This document shows positions 44,804 to 53,590 of a DNA stretch of 64,000 nt, in pieces (within the stretch, counting starts at the first letter, position 1; the number at the start of each line of letters is the position of its first letter). The DNA is taken from the NCBI RefSeq assembly GCF_031851795.1, contig NZ_CP134696.1, positions 4,174,501 to 4,238,500 on the forward strand, given 5' to 3'. Under the pieces are notes generated by a model. That model was not told the DNA's origin, did no database searches, and saw only the letters and a program-made list of their open reading frames with translations. The stretch is from Pontibacter sp. G13. GTDB lineage: Bacteria > Bacteroidota > Bacteroidia > J057. A program made the translations under genes and the position numbers.

Positions 44804-45574
44804 ATGGCAAAGAAAAAAGGATTCTTGAAGTCCCGCGCCGGTAAGGTCGTGTTGAACTTCATTTACGGTGCCGCCGCCGCGGTGGTAATCGTTGGTGCCC
44901 TGTTTAAGATTCTTCACCTCGAAGGGGCATCTGAGATGTTGATCGTGGGGATGGGTGTTGAGGCACTTGTATTCTTGATCTCTGCATTCGATCCTCCCGC
45001 AGATGACTACGAATGGGAACGAGTGTACCCTGCTTTGGTTTCCGATAGCTACGAACCAGCTGACACTTGGGAGCCTACTGAACTTCCAAAATTGGATGGA
45101 AAAGTATTTGATGATCTGTCTACAACCTTGACTGGTTTGAATGACAACGTCGGAAAACTCAGCACTGTAGCTGATGCTGCATCTGCAACCAACGATTACG
45201 CTTCTAAAATCAAAGAAGCTTCCAGCAAAATCGAAAGCTTGAATAACAGCTACTCTGTAGCAGTTGATTCTATGTCCGGTTTCGCTAACGCCGCCACTGA
45301 CGCTCAAGCTTACCACGAGCAAGTTCAGACTATCACGAAGAACTTGAGCTCTCTGAACTCTATCTACGAGTTGGAGCTTCAGGATGCCAAGACTCACTTG
45401 AAGTCCTTGAACCAGTTCTACGGTAGCATGACTGAAGCAATGGCTAGCATGGCCGAGGCTTCTAAAGATGCTGAATCCTACAAAAAAGGCATGGCTGAGT
45501 TGAACACCAACTTGCAGAAACTCAACGGTGTCTACGGAAATATGCTCAACGCAATGGCTGGTGGAGCACGATAA
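44804..45574 (+). CDS. gldL: T9SS/gliding motor protein GldL (PorL)
   Basis: Inner-membrane stator-like part of the proton-driven GldLM motor. The 256-aa protein has two membrane helices at about residues 15-37 and 43-62; the second contains the acidic residue E53 (GVEALVFLISAFDPP), at the place of the essential membrane glutamate of the family. A long cytoplasmic region of helical repeats follows, rich in Ala, Ser and Asn (SLNSIYELELQDAK, MASMAEASKDAESYKKGM). It precedes gldM by 53 bases. Confidence 0.96.
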   Translation: MAKKKGFLKSRAGKVVLNFIYGAAAAVVIVGALFKILHLEGASEMLIVGMGVEALVFLISAFDPPADDYEWERVYPALVSDSYEPADTWEPTELPKLDGKVFDDLSTTLTGLNDNVGKLSTVADAASATNDYASKIKEASSKIESLNNSYSVAVDSMSGFANAATDAQAYHEQVQTITKNLSSLNSIYELELQDAKTHLKSLNQFYGSMTEAMASMAEASKDAESYKKGMAELNTNLQKLNGVYGNMLNAMAGGAR

Positions 45575-45627
45575 TGAGCACCCGCCCTTCTATCACTTGA
45601 TGTAAATCAAAAACAAGAGATCAGCTT

Positions 45628-47322
45628 ATGGCAGGTGGCAAATTATCTCCCCGGCAGAAGATGATCAACATGATGTATCTCGTGTTGCTCGCACTGCTGG
45701 CCATGAATGTAAGCGCCGAGATCTTGAACGCCTTTGAGAATATCAAAGTTAAGCTTCAAGTCTCCGCGACGAATGCAAATGACAACTCCTCCGCTTTCAT
45801 GGAAAGCATGAAGGCTGAAATTGCTGAGGAGATTGAGAATGAAGGAAAACGTACGAATGAAGGCTTGGTCGATACCCTCGATCAAATCAAAGCTCGTACT
45901 TCCGCGATGATCGGTATTATCGACAATCATATCCGCGTACTGGAAGACAGTATCTCTGGGCGTGACGAGGAGACAAACCAGATCCTAAAAAAGGATGAAA
46001 CCGAAAAGAACCTCCAATATTGGATGGGCATTGGCAAGGAGCAAGAAAAGAATGAAAAGCGCGGAAACGGGCAAGCCTTTATCTTGCACAATCAGCTAGA
46101 TGAATACGTTGGATACTTGATTAAAATCTATAATGAGAATAACAAGGATCCTAAACAGCGGAAAAATCCTGAAGAGGAATACATCACTGATGATCCAACG
46201 GAAACGTTGGGTGGACAGCCTAAGACTTGGGAGCGTTACACCTTCGAGGGTCCATTGGTAGCGAACACTGCTACGTTGGAAGCGATGAAGTTGGACGTTT
46301 ACGAGAAAGAAAAAGAATTGCTTGACCTCTTGAACACTCGTCTCGGGGTAGCAACCTTTAAGGCCGACGGTGTGAAAGCTTTGTTGGCTCCAGCTGCAGA
46401 GATTGTTCCTGCAGGTCTTCAGTACGAAACCAAACTTTTCGTTGTCATGACTTCTTCCGCGATGAAGCCTACTTGGTCTGCTTCTTCCGGTAATGTTAAA
46501 GAAGACGAGTCTGGTGACTTCTCAACCTTGACGATTCCTGCCAACGGAAGAGTGATTCCTAAAGGAAAGTCCGAGGGTATTCAGAAATACTCTGCAACTG
46601 TAAAGGTACCTAAGGCTACAGGTGGTTTCGAAGAAATCCCGGTAGAAGGTTCCTTCAAAGTTCGCCGCCCAGAGATTGTGGTAACCTCCGCTGCGATTCA
46701 GATCCTTTACCGCAACTGTGGTAACGATGTTAATATCGACGTTCCTGCACTCGGAGACCAATACAACCCGGTCATCGCTGCAAACGGAGGTTCTATCATC
46801 AAGTCCAAGTCTTCTAAAAAGAAGGTTCGGATCGTGCCTACGGGTAAGCAGTGTGTGGTAAATGTTAAGAGTAATACCAACGGCAAGACTGTAGATATCG
46901 GAAACATCACCTACAAAGTAGTTGATCCTCCGAAGCCATCTATCGTCATGTACGTCAACAACAAGCCATACAATGGTTCTCAAATGATTCCAAAGGCTTC
47001 CCGTGTATCCGTACGTCTCGAAGCAGATCCTGACTTCGCTGCTGCGATGCCTCAAGATGCCAACTACGGAATCACGAGTGTTGATGTACTCGCACAGCTC
47101 GCACTTGGACCTCCTACCACTGTAAACAGCATCCGTTCCAAAGGCAAAGACGCCACGAAAGGAATCGCTGTGAACATGGGTACGAAAGTTCGCCAAGCGC
47201 GCGCCGGAACTAAGGTTTATGTTCGCTTGAACGAAATCGTTCGGATCAACTTCCAAAAGAAGCCTATTCCGGATAAGCGATTTAAAGAAATTGAGCGTAC
47301 GCTTTCACTTGTAGTAAGATAA
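45628..47322 (+). CDS. gldM: T9SS/gliding motor stalk protein GldM (PorM)
   Basis: Periplasm-spanning shaft of the motor. The 564-aa protein starts with the conserved PRQKMINMMYLVLLALLAMN, whose membrane helix inserts through the GldL pentamer, then four periplasmic domains: a helical D1 (about 35-230) and three beta domains. Landmarks are YWMGIGK, KRGNGQAF, WERYTFEGPLVANTATLEA, RRPEIVV, the paired cysteines of LYRNCGN and GKQCVVNV, and NEIVRINFQ at the end. gldN starts 12 bases later. A second copy lies at 48549. Confidence 0.97.
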   Translation: MAGGKLSPRQKMINMMYLVLLALLAMNVSAEILNAFENIKVKLQVSATNANDNSSAFMESMKAEIAEEIENEGKRTNEGLVDTLDQIKARTSAMIGIIDNHIRVLEDSISGRDEETNQILKKDETEKNLQYWMGIGKEQEKNEKRGNGQAFILHNQLDEYVGYLIKIYNENNKDPKQRKNPEEEYITDDPTETLGGQPKTWERYTFEGPLVANTATLEAMKLDVYEKEKELLDLLNTRLGVATFKADGVKALLAPAAEIVPAGLQYETKLFVVMTSSAMKPTWSASSGNVKEDESGDFSTLTIPANGRVIPKGKSEGIQKYSATVKVPKATGGFEEIPVEGSFKVRRPEIVVTSAAIQILYRNCGNDVNIDVPALGDQYNPVIAANGGSIIKSKSSKKKVRIVPTGKQCVVNVKSNTNGKTVDIGNITYKVVDPPKPSIVMYVNNKPYNGSQMIPKASRVSVRLEADPDFAAAMPQDANYGITSVDVLAQLALGPPTTVNSIRSKGKDATKGIAVNMGTKVRQARAGTKVYVRLNEIVRINFQKKPIPDKRFKEIERTLSLVVR

Positions 47323-47334
47323 TATCAGCCAGAC

Positions 47335-48216
47335 ATGCGAAAACTCGTTCTAGCAAGCCTGCTGTGTAGCTGCTTCGCCATTCAAGCTTTTGCACAGTTT
47401 CCCCCACGTATCGAAGATCACTTTTGGCGTAGAAAAGTGGTCAACCGGATTGATTTGAATGAGAAGATCAACGCGCCGTTGATCAAGCGTGAGAGTCAAT
47501 ACTATCAAGACAACCAGTACTCCGACAAGGAGGGATTGGTCATGGCACTGTTCAGTGGATTGAAGGACGGTAAATTCGTTGCCTATCACCCTGATAGCTT
47601 GACTGTCCAGTTTACCTATGATGACGTCCTTTCTCGTATCCAGGAATATGAAGGTAGCCTTGGTGAAGGTAGCTTTGATGAAGGATTCGGTGATGAAGGG
47701 GACGGTAGCTTCGAGGATTTCTCCGGAGACGGAGGATTCGATGACGAGTTTGGCGGAGACGAATTCGGCGATTTCGGAGACGATTTTGGCGGAGGAGATG
47801 ATCTCGACGGTGGATTCACTGACGATGGTGCAGGTGGAATGATGGGCGACTTCGACCCAGGTCCATTTGAAAACGTAATCCACTTTGTGGAAGACCGTAT
47901 CTTCGACAAGACTCGTTCCGATATGATTTACGATATCCAGTATATCGAAATCGTATGGACTGACCCAGGTGAGACTCTTCCTGAGAAGCGCCTTTGTACA
48001 TTTGCATACAAAGAAGTGTTGGAAACATTGGACAATACCCAGTGGAAAAACCGCTTCAATGACGCAGAGTACAAAACTCTTCGCGAAGTATTCGAGCTTC
48101 GTCTGTTCCATAGCTATATCATTGACGTTTCTGGTGAAGGTCTGAGATCTCTTCCAGAATCTGAGTACCGTCGTCAGCAGCTAGTCGAGTTTGAGCACCA
48201 TCTCTGGAGCTATTAA
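47335..48216 (+). CDS. gldN: T9SS/gliding ring protein GldN (PorN) with an acidic Gly-rich insert
   Basis: Periplasmic partner of GldK and of the distal GldM domain. The 293-aa protein has a signal peptide (residues 1-21), the conserved DHFWRRKVVNRIDLNEKINAPL, and in the C-terminal half the family segments YDIQYIEIVWTDPGE and RRQQLVEFEHHLWSY. Between them, residues about 107-177 are a low-complexity insert of Gly, Asp, Glu and Phe (GDEFGDFGDDFGGGDD and similar), not part of the usual GldN core. It starts 12 bases after gldM and ends at a strong terminator. Confidence 0.95.
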   Translation: MRKLVLASLLCSCFAIQAFAQFPPRIEDHFWRRKVVNRIDLNEKINAPLIKRESQYYQDNQYSDKEGLVMALFSGLKDGKFVAYHPDSLTVQFTYDDVLSRIQEYEGSLGEGSFDEGFGDEGDGSFEDFSGDGGFDDEFGGDEFGDFGDDFGGGDDLDGGFTDDGAGGMMGDFDPGPFENVIHFVEDRIFDKTRSDMIYDIQYIEIVWTDPGETLPEKRLCTFAYKEVLETLDNTQWKNRFNDAEYKTLREVFELRLFHSYIIDVSGEGLRSLPESEYRRQQLVEFEHHLWSY

Positions 48217-48239
48217 TCGTATATCTGCGCAAGCAATAC

Positions 48240-48272
48240 GGGGTCGCCTTAACCAAGGCGACCCCTTTTTTT
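48240..48272 (+). terminator. Terminator of the gldK-gldN operon
   Basis: A perfect 11-bp stem (GGGGTCGCCTT with its complement), 4-base loop and seven T, 24 bases past the gldN stop. The second gldM gene lies beyond it and so probably has its own promoter. Confidence 0.92.
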
Positions 48273-48548
48273 GTGTTTGATTCAAAATTCTAATTCTTGT
48301 TTCGTAGTGACTAATGACTTGAAATTCTGAAACTAGGGGGCTCTAACCATTTACCTAAGGCATCAATCAGTTTCTAAATATTGGTAGACGCTATCCGTGA
48401 ATTTCTTTTTCTTCAATCTGCTGTAACGAACACTACTTGCTGCATTATTTAGGTGTAATCAGTCTTTTCAAGCAACTGTTGGCCGACAGAAGAATGCTCG
48501 ATCCGCACTCGGATTGGGGGACTGTTGTATTCATCTAAATCTTTACGC
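48273..48548 (+). other. Upstream region of the second gldM gene
   Basis: About 275 AT-rich bases between the gldN terminator and the gldM-like gene. It should hold that gene's promoter; no exact TAnnTTTG was found, and no gene or RNA is recognised. Confidence 0.5.
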
Positions 48549-50222
48549 ATGGCTAGTGGAAACCTCCCACCGCGGCAGAAGATGATCAACATGATGTACC
48601 TCGTACTGTTGGCCATTCTCGCATTGAATGTAAGCTCAGAAGTATTGGATGCCTTTGTTCAGATTCGGGGAAATCTGAATCATTCAGCCTCTCATGCTCA
48701 GACACTTTCGCAGGATTATGTCCTGATGCTCAAATCTAAAATCCAAGATGAAATCGAATTCGAAGGCAATCACAAAAATGAAGGCCTATTGGATACCTTG
48801 GATCTGATTCAGAACAAGACCCAAGCTTTGATAAAGGCCTTGGACGGTCATGTATCAGAAATGGAGGAAATCGCGACTTGGGATGAAGAATTGCAAGATT
48901 ATCGCAAAAAGGATGAGTTGGAGGTGAATTACCAATATTGGATGGGCCTCGATGAAGATGCCAACGAGCGACGGGGAAATGGTAAGGCCTTTGATTTGAG
49001 AGATGAATTGGATGCCTATGGAGACTTTATTCATGGATTTTATGCTTCAATAGGGGATTCCGCTTTGGAGGAAATTGAGCCAGAACTGATGCAAGATCCC
49101 AAGCCAGATCCCAAAGACCCCGGAAAGCGCTGGGAGCAATACACCTTTCAAGGGCCTGTAGTTGGGAATTTGGCCACGTTGGAAGCCTTGAAGTTGCATA
49201 TCCTCAATCAGGAAAAAGAACTCTTGGAACAGTTCCGAAAGCGACTTGGTGTCCACCAATTTGCTCCAGACAAGGTCATGGCTATCAGTATGCCGCAAAG
49301 TCAAGTGGTGGTTGCTGGAACTCCCTTCAAGACCCGTCTATTCGTAGGAATGGGATCTTCTCAAATTCAGCCAGATTTCAAGTCTGGATCTGGGCAGTTG
49401 AATCTGGAAGATGATGGAAACTCTGCGTGGCTGACCGTGATGGCTTCAGGCGCGAGTATCAGAAATGGTGCGGCTGAAGGAAAACAAAGATATCAGGCGA
49501 CGGTATTGGTGCCCAAGACAGATGGTTCATTCGATACGCTGACTGTATCGGAGGAATTTACTGTCCGAAAGCCGGAGGTGGTTCTGAGATCCCGTGTCAT
49601 CCAAAAGCTCTATCGCGAATGTGCCAACGAAGTGCAGATTTCCATCCCAGCATTGGATGAATATGAACCCGTTGTGTCTGTCTCCAGCGGCTCGATCAAT
49701 CAAAGAAGCAATTCTAAGGATTGGTTCCTGATCAAGCCCCGGGGCAATCAATGCAAGGTCAATGTAAAGGCGAAGGTTTCCGGTTCGGTGATTCCTGTGG
49801 AAGAGCTGGATTATCGAGTGCTTTCAACTCCCAAACCTACTGTGCAAGCTAAAATTGGGAACAAGACACTCTCTGGTTTCAATTCGATCAAGAAAGGCCA
49901 AAGCCTGAAGATTCGAATTATTCCAGAGGAAGCTTTCGCCGAAATGTATCCCAAAGATGCCAACTACCGAGTCAAGACTGTGGAGATCTACCTCAAGAAA
50001 GGAATCGGTCCCCCTCGATTGATTGGGCAAGTACCTGCATCCAATGTCAATGCCCGAAATGGCGTGACGGTGAGAATGCCTAGCGCTGTGAGAGATGCTA
50101 AAGCAGGAGACCAACTATTCATCAAACTCAAGGATGTTGAGCGACGAAATTTTGAAGGTCGATTCATCCCTGAACGGACCTTGTCCGAAAGCGAATGCAC
50201 CATTCCCTTAACGGTACAATAA
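48549..50222 (+). CDS. Second GldM-like motor stalk protein (paralogue)
   Basis: A full-length 557-aa GldM homologue directly after the gld operon. It keeps the membrane helix (PPRQKMINMMYLVLLAILALN), the D1 landmarks YWMGLDE, ERRGNGKAF and WEQYTFQGPVVGNLATLEA, RKPEVVL, both conserved cysteines (LYRECAN, GNQCKVNV), the late PKDANYRV and the final VERRNFEGRF. No second gldL accompanies it, so it would have to use the GldL of the main operon or one elsewhere. It is separated by a terminator and has its own terminator, so it can be regulated on its own. Role unknown; it could assemble a second motor or a mixed dimer. The start at 48549 aligns with GldM. Confidence 0.94.
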   Translation: MASGNLPPRQKMINMMYLVLLAILALNVSSEVLDAFVQIRGNLNHSASHAQTLSQDYVLMLKSKIQDEIEFEGNHKNEGLLDTLDLIQNKTQALIKALDGHVSEMEEIATWDEELQDYRKKDELEVNYQYWMGLDEDANERRGNGKAFDLRDELDAYGDFIHGFYASIGDSALEEIEPELMQDPKPDPKDPGKRWEQYTFQGPVVGNLATLEALKLHILNQEKELLEQFRKRLGVHQFAPDKVMAISMPQSQVVVAGTPFKTRLFVGMGSSQIQPDFKSGSGQLNLEDDGNSAWLTVMASGASIRNGAAEGKQRYQATVLVPKTDGSFDTLTVSEEFTVRKPEVVLRSRVIQKLYRECANEVQISIPALDEYEPVVSVSSGSINQRSNSKDWFLIKPRGNQCKVNVKAKVSGSVIPVEELDYRVLSTPKPTVQAKIGNKTLSGFNSIKKGQSLKIRIIPEEAFAEMYPKDANYRVKTVEIYLKKGIGPPRLIGQVPASNVNARNGVTVRMPSAVRDAKAGDQLFIKLKDVERRNFEGRFIPERTLSESECTIPLTVQ

Positions 50223-50255
50223 TCATTTTTTAAGGCTTTGATAACTGATAGCTTG

Positions 50256-50296
50256 CGTGAGGATCTTAATATGAAAGATCCTCACGTTTATTTTTG
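50256..50296 (+). terminator. Terminator of the second gldM gene
   Basis: A perfect 12-bp stem (50256-50267 with 50275-50286), 7-base loop, and a T-rich tail (TTTATTTTT), 34 bases past the stop. Confidence 0.88.
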
Positions 50297-50378
50297 GCTT
50301 TTGGAAAATCGTGGTGCATATAATTTGACGTACTACATATTTTGCCTTTTTTTGTCGAGGAAATAAGGTTACTTGAAT

Positions 50379-50867
50379 ATGGTCAAGGTGCTATTTGTTT
50401 GCCTAGGTAATATTTGCCGCTCTCCAATGGCTGAGGGACTATTTGCAAAAAAAGTAAAAGAGGCTGGTCTCGAAGATCGAATCGAAATTGACTCTTGTGG
50501 CACAGGGGCATGGCATGTCGGCGAAAGACCTGACAAACGGATGTTAGAAACGGCACAAAGCCATGACGTTTATTTGCCATCTCGTGCCCGAAAAGTGGAG
50601 CTTTCTGATTTTCAGGAGTTTGATCTGATCGTGGCGATGGATCAGAATAATCTCAAGGATCTCCAAAAACTAGCCAACCAACTGGTTGGTGAGCATGGGG
50701 AGCTCCTTAAAATGAGAGATTTTGACGTGTTGGCTAAAGGAGCTGATGTGCCCGATCCCTATTATGGGGGATTGTCTGGATTTGAGGATGTTTACCAGAT
50801 GTTGGATCGTTCAACAGATGAATTATTGAGCTATATCGAAAACAACTACTCGCTAGAAAAATCTTGA
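50379..50867 (+). CDS. Low-molecular-weight protein-tyrosine phosphatase
   Basis: A 162-aa phosphatase with the catalytic loop CLGNICRS at residues 8-15 (nucleophile C8, R14) and the general acid D126 in PDPYYGG. Length and motifs are typical. Such enzymes dephosphorylate tyrosine kinases of polysaccharide export or arginine-phosphorylated proteins; no kinase gene is nearby, so the target is open. The ATG at 50379 places the Cys loop at the normal distance; another ATG two codons earlier is possible. Confidence 0.94.
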   Translation: MVKVLFVCLGNICRSPMAEGLFAKKVKEAGLEDRIEIDSCGTGAWHVGERPDKRMLETAQSHDVYLPSRARKVELSDFQEFDLIVAMDQNNLKDLQKLANQLVGEHGELLKMRDFDVLAKGADVPDPYYGGLSGFEDVYQMLDRSTDELLSYIENNYSLEKS

Positions 50868-51020
50868 GAGACTTCTCATGGAAGGAAATTTCAGGTATTT
50901 GATTTGTTTGTTTTTCCCTTCACTCCTAATCTGAGACAGGAATGCTAAGCCCTCCTTCGGGCTATCCTGCTCGCTGTTAGTTGTATTGTTTGATTCCTCA
51001 AGCCAACTTTTCCAAGCGGT

Positions 51021-51350
51021 ATGTCTAAGCACCTAGCTATTTTAGCTCTTCTGTATCTATCTTTCGCTACCACTGCTTTTTCTCAAGTGGTTGTAGCTGA
51101 AAAGCCCGTTCCTCCCAATGTGGTGGAAAAGCTTCAGATTTGTGATCGGAACTCAAACTGGATTCGGGGTCACTGGATCTGGGCCGAACGCAACAATCAA
51201 TATGTCTGGGTAAAGGGAAGATGTGTCAAAGCAAGAAAAGGATACATCTACCAACAAGGTTACTGGAACAAAGTATCCGAGGGTTGGGTCTGGGTACCCG
51301 GTACTTGGATGAAGATTTCCAATCTTACAGCTCGGCGAAGTTCTCGCTAG
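51021..51350 (+). CDS. Small secreted YXWGXW-like repeat protein
   Basis: A 109-aa exported protein with a signal peptide in residues 1-21 (TTAFSQ). The mature part has three or four short repeats of aromatic residues of the type G-H/Y-W-x-W and Y-V-W-x-G (WIRGHWIWAERNNQYVWVKG, YWNKVSEGWVWVPGTW), similar to the YXWGXW envelope repeat family, and ends with a basic tail. Function unknown. It stands alone, with a terminator after it. Confidence 0.8.
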   Translation: MSKHLAILALLYLSFATTAFSQVVVAEKPVPPNVVEKLQICDRNSNWIRGHWIWAERNNQYVWVKGRCVKARKGYIYQQGYWNKVSEGWVWVPGTWMKISNLTARRSSR

Positions 51351-51370
51351 CTCGTACCTGAATTTGATTC

Positions 51371-51407
51371 GATAGCCTTGTGTACGCACAGGGCTATCTG
51401 CATTTTT
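51371..51407 (+). terminator. Terminator after the YXWGXW-like gene
   Basis: A 12-bp stem (51371-51382 with 51387-51398, one G-T pair) with a 4-base loop and a CATTTTTATT tail. Confidence 0.85.
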
Positions 51408-51490
51408 ATTGACGCACATGTAGGGGAATTACTTTCAACCGATCCCCTTGCATTCCCTATCTACAACATAGGCCTTGGCTCTGAAAGTTG

Positions 51491-51498
51491 TATATTTG
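51491..51498 (+). promoter_or_regulatory. metG -7 promoter element with almost no leader
   Basis: TATATTTG matches TAnnTTTG and ends seven bases before the metG ATG at 51506, so transcription would start at or within a few bases of the start codon. A -33 box at the normal spacing is not clear (TTG at 51475 is too near). Confidence 0.5.
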
Positions 51499-51505
51499 CC
51501 GCACT

Positions 51506-53584
51506 ATGAACAGTAAACGCTATACCATCACTTCTGCGCTTCCGTACGCAAACGGACCGCTGCACATTGGCCACATCGCTGGGGCCTACCTTCCTGCCGA
51601 TATCTATGTCAGATACTTGCGAATGTCTGGCAAAGAGGTCGTGTATATCTGCGGAAGTGATGAGCATGGCGCTGCCATCACACTCCGAGCCAAAAAGGAG
51701 GGAATTACTCCCAATGCCATCATCGATCGCTATCACGAATTGAATAAGGAAACCTTCAAGCAATTCGGGATCGATTTTGATATATACCATCGTACCTCAG
51801 AGCCTTTGCATCACCAAACTGCTCAGGAGTTTTTTACGACGCTTTATGATAAAGGAGAATTCTCAGAGCGTGTATCTGAGCAATTCTATGATGAGACCTT
51901 CAACCAGTTTCTCGCGGATCGGTACGTCAAGGGAACATGCCCAAAGTGCGGATACGAAAATGCGTATGGGGACCAATGCGAAAATTGCGGGACTTCCCTA
52001 AGCCCTACAGATCTGATTGATCCCAAATCTACCTTGAGTGGAAATACCCCCGTTCTCCGGGAAACTAAGCATTGGTACCTCCAATTGGATAAATACCAAC
52101 CTTGGCTGGAAGAATGGTTGTTAGAAGGCAAAAAAGGCAAGTGGAAAAACAATGTCTACGGCCAATGCAGCTCCTGGCTAAAAGAAGGATTGCAGCCTCG
52201 TTCCATGACGCGTGACTTGGACTGGGGAGTCGATGTGCCATTGGATGAAGCAGAGGGCAAAAAGCTCTACGTTTGGTTGGATGCTCCGATTGGATATATC
52301 TCCGCGACCAAGCAATGGGCAGAGGATACCGGCAACGACTGGACCAAGTATTGGCTCAAACAGGAAAATGACGAAGATGATGCGACCCTGATCCATTTCA
52401 TCGGAAAGGACAACATTGTCTTCCACTGTATCATCTTCCCGTCCATTTTGCATGCTCATGGAGGATACATCCTTCCTGACAATGTGCCAGCCAATGAGTT
52501 CTTGAATCTTGAGGGCGATAAAATGTCAACCTCTCGGAATCATGCAGTTTGGCTCCATGAATACTTGGAAGATTTCCCCGGAAAACGAGATGTGCTCCGG
52601 TATGTACTCTGTGCGATCATGCCAGAGAATAAAGATGCCGACTTCACCTGGAAAGACTTTCAAGCACGTAATAACAACGAACTCGTGGCCATTCTCGGCA
52701 ACTTCGTGAACCGTGTGGTAGTACTCAATCGCAAGTATTTCCAAGGGCAAAACCAAGCTGCCGGAGCGGCCTTGTCCAATCCAGAAGCGCAAGAAGCATT
52801 GGCACAGATCAATGAGCACGTAGCCAATATGGAGAAGGCGTTGAGCCAATTCCGATTCCGTGAAGCGCAGGCTGAATACATGAACATTGCCCGAGTTGGG
52901 AACAAATACATCACCGACCAAGAGCCTTGGAAAAAGTGGAAGGAATCCCCAGAAGCTGTTGCTGAGATCTTGTTCGTCTGTACGCAGATCGTTGCCAAGC
53001 TAGGCGTGTTTGCCAAACCATTCTTGCCGGATACAGCCGATACCATTTTGGATCTGTTGAAAGCAGGAGATCTGGGCCTCACTTTTGAGCAGGCCCGAGC
53101 GGAGCATATCTTGATCCCAGAAGGGCATCAGATGTACGCCGAGAAGGAAAATCGCATCTTGTTCGAAAAAATCGAGGATGAGGTCATTCAACAGCAGTTG
53201 GACAAACTCGCCAATGCCAAGGCTGCTGCCGATGGAGCGAATGTTCCTGCTGCCAAAGAAGAAGTGACCTTCGATGATTTCCAGACTATGGATATCCGGA
53301 TTGGAACCATCTTGGAAGCCGAGAAGGTGAAAAAAGCCAAGAAACTGCTCCAATTCAAGGTTGACACAGGGATCGACGTGAGAACTATCGTCTCAGGGGT
53401 AGCAGAATTTTTCTCTCCAGAGGAAATGGTCGGCAAGCAGGTGCCAGTTTTGGTCAATCTGAAGCCCCGCAAAATCCGCGGCGTGGAATCTCAGGGTATG
53501 ATCCTTTTTGCTGAGGATTTGCAAGGGAAACTTCATATCCTTGATCCCAAGGAATCCATTGATTCCGGATCTTCCGTGAACTAA
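51506..53584 (+). CDS. metG: Methionyl-tRNA synthetase
   Basis: Charges tRNA-Met. The 692-aa class I enzyme has the HIGH motif as HIGH at residues 20-23 (GPLHIGHIAG), the KMSKS loop as KMSTS, and a zinc knuckle with two CxxC pairs (CPKCGYENAYGDQCENCG). The C-terminal 110 residues are a tRNA-binding EMAP/Trbp domain (DFQTMDIRIGTILEAEKV, NLKPRKIRGVESQGM) joined by an Ala-rich linker. The ATG at 51506 puts the first strand (RYTITSALPYANG) at the N-terminus. Confidence 0.97.
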   Translation: MNSKRYTITSALPYANGPLHIGHIAGAYLPADIYVRYLRMSGKEVVYICGSDEHGAAITLRAKKEGITPNAIIDRYHELNKETFKQFGIDFDIYHRTSEPLHHQTAQEFFTTLYDKGEFSERVSEQFYDETFNQFLADRYVKGTCPKCGYENAYGDQCENCGTSLSPTDLIDPKSTLSGNTPVLRETKHWYLQLDKYQPWLEEWLLEGKKGKWKNNVYGQCSSWLKEGLQPRSMTRDLDWGVDVPLDEAEGKKLYVWLDAPIGYISATKQWAEDTGNDWTKYWLKQENDEDDATLIHFIGKDNIVFHCIIFPSILHAHGGYILPDNVPANEFLNLEGDKMSTSRNHAVWLHEYLEDFPGKRDVLRYVLCAIMPENKDADFTWKDFQARNNNELVAILGNFVNRVVVLNRKYFQGQNQAAGAALSNPEAQEALAQINEHVANMEKALSQFRFREAQAEYMNIARVGNKYITDQEPWKKWKESPEAVAEILFVCTQIVAKLGVFAKPFLPDTADTILDLLKAGDLGLTFEQARAEHILIPEGHQMYAEKENRILFEKIEDEVIQQQLDKLANAKAAADGANVPAAKEEVTFDDFQTMDIRIGTILEAEKVKKAKKLLQFKVDTGIDVRTIVSGVAEFFSPEEMVGKQVPVLVNLKPRKIRGVESQGMILFAEDLQGKLHILDPKESIDSGSSVN

Positions 53585-53590
53585 TTGGCT

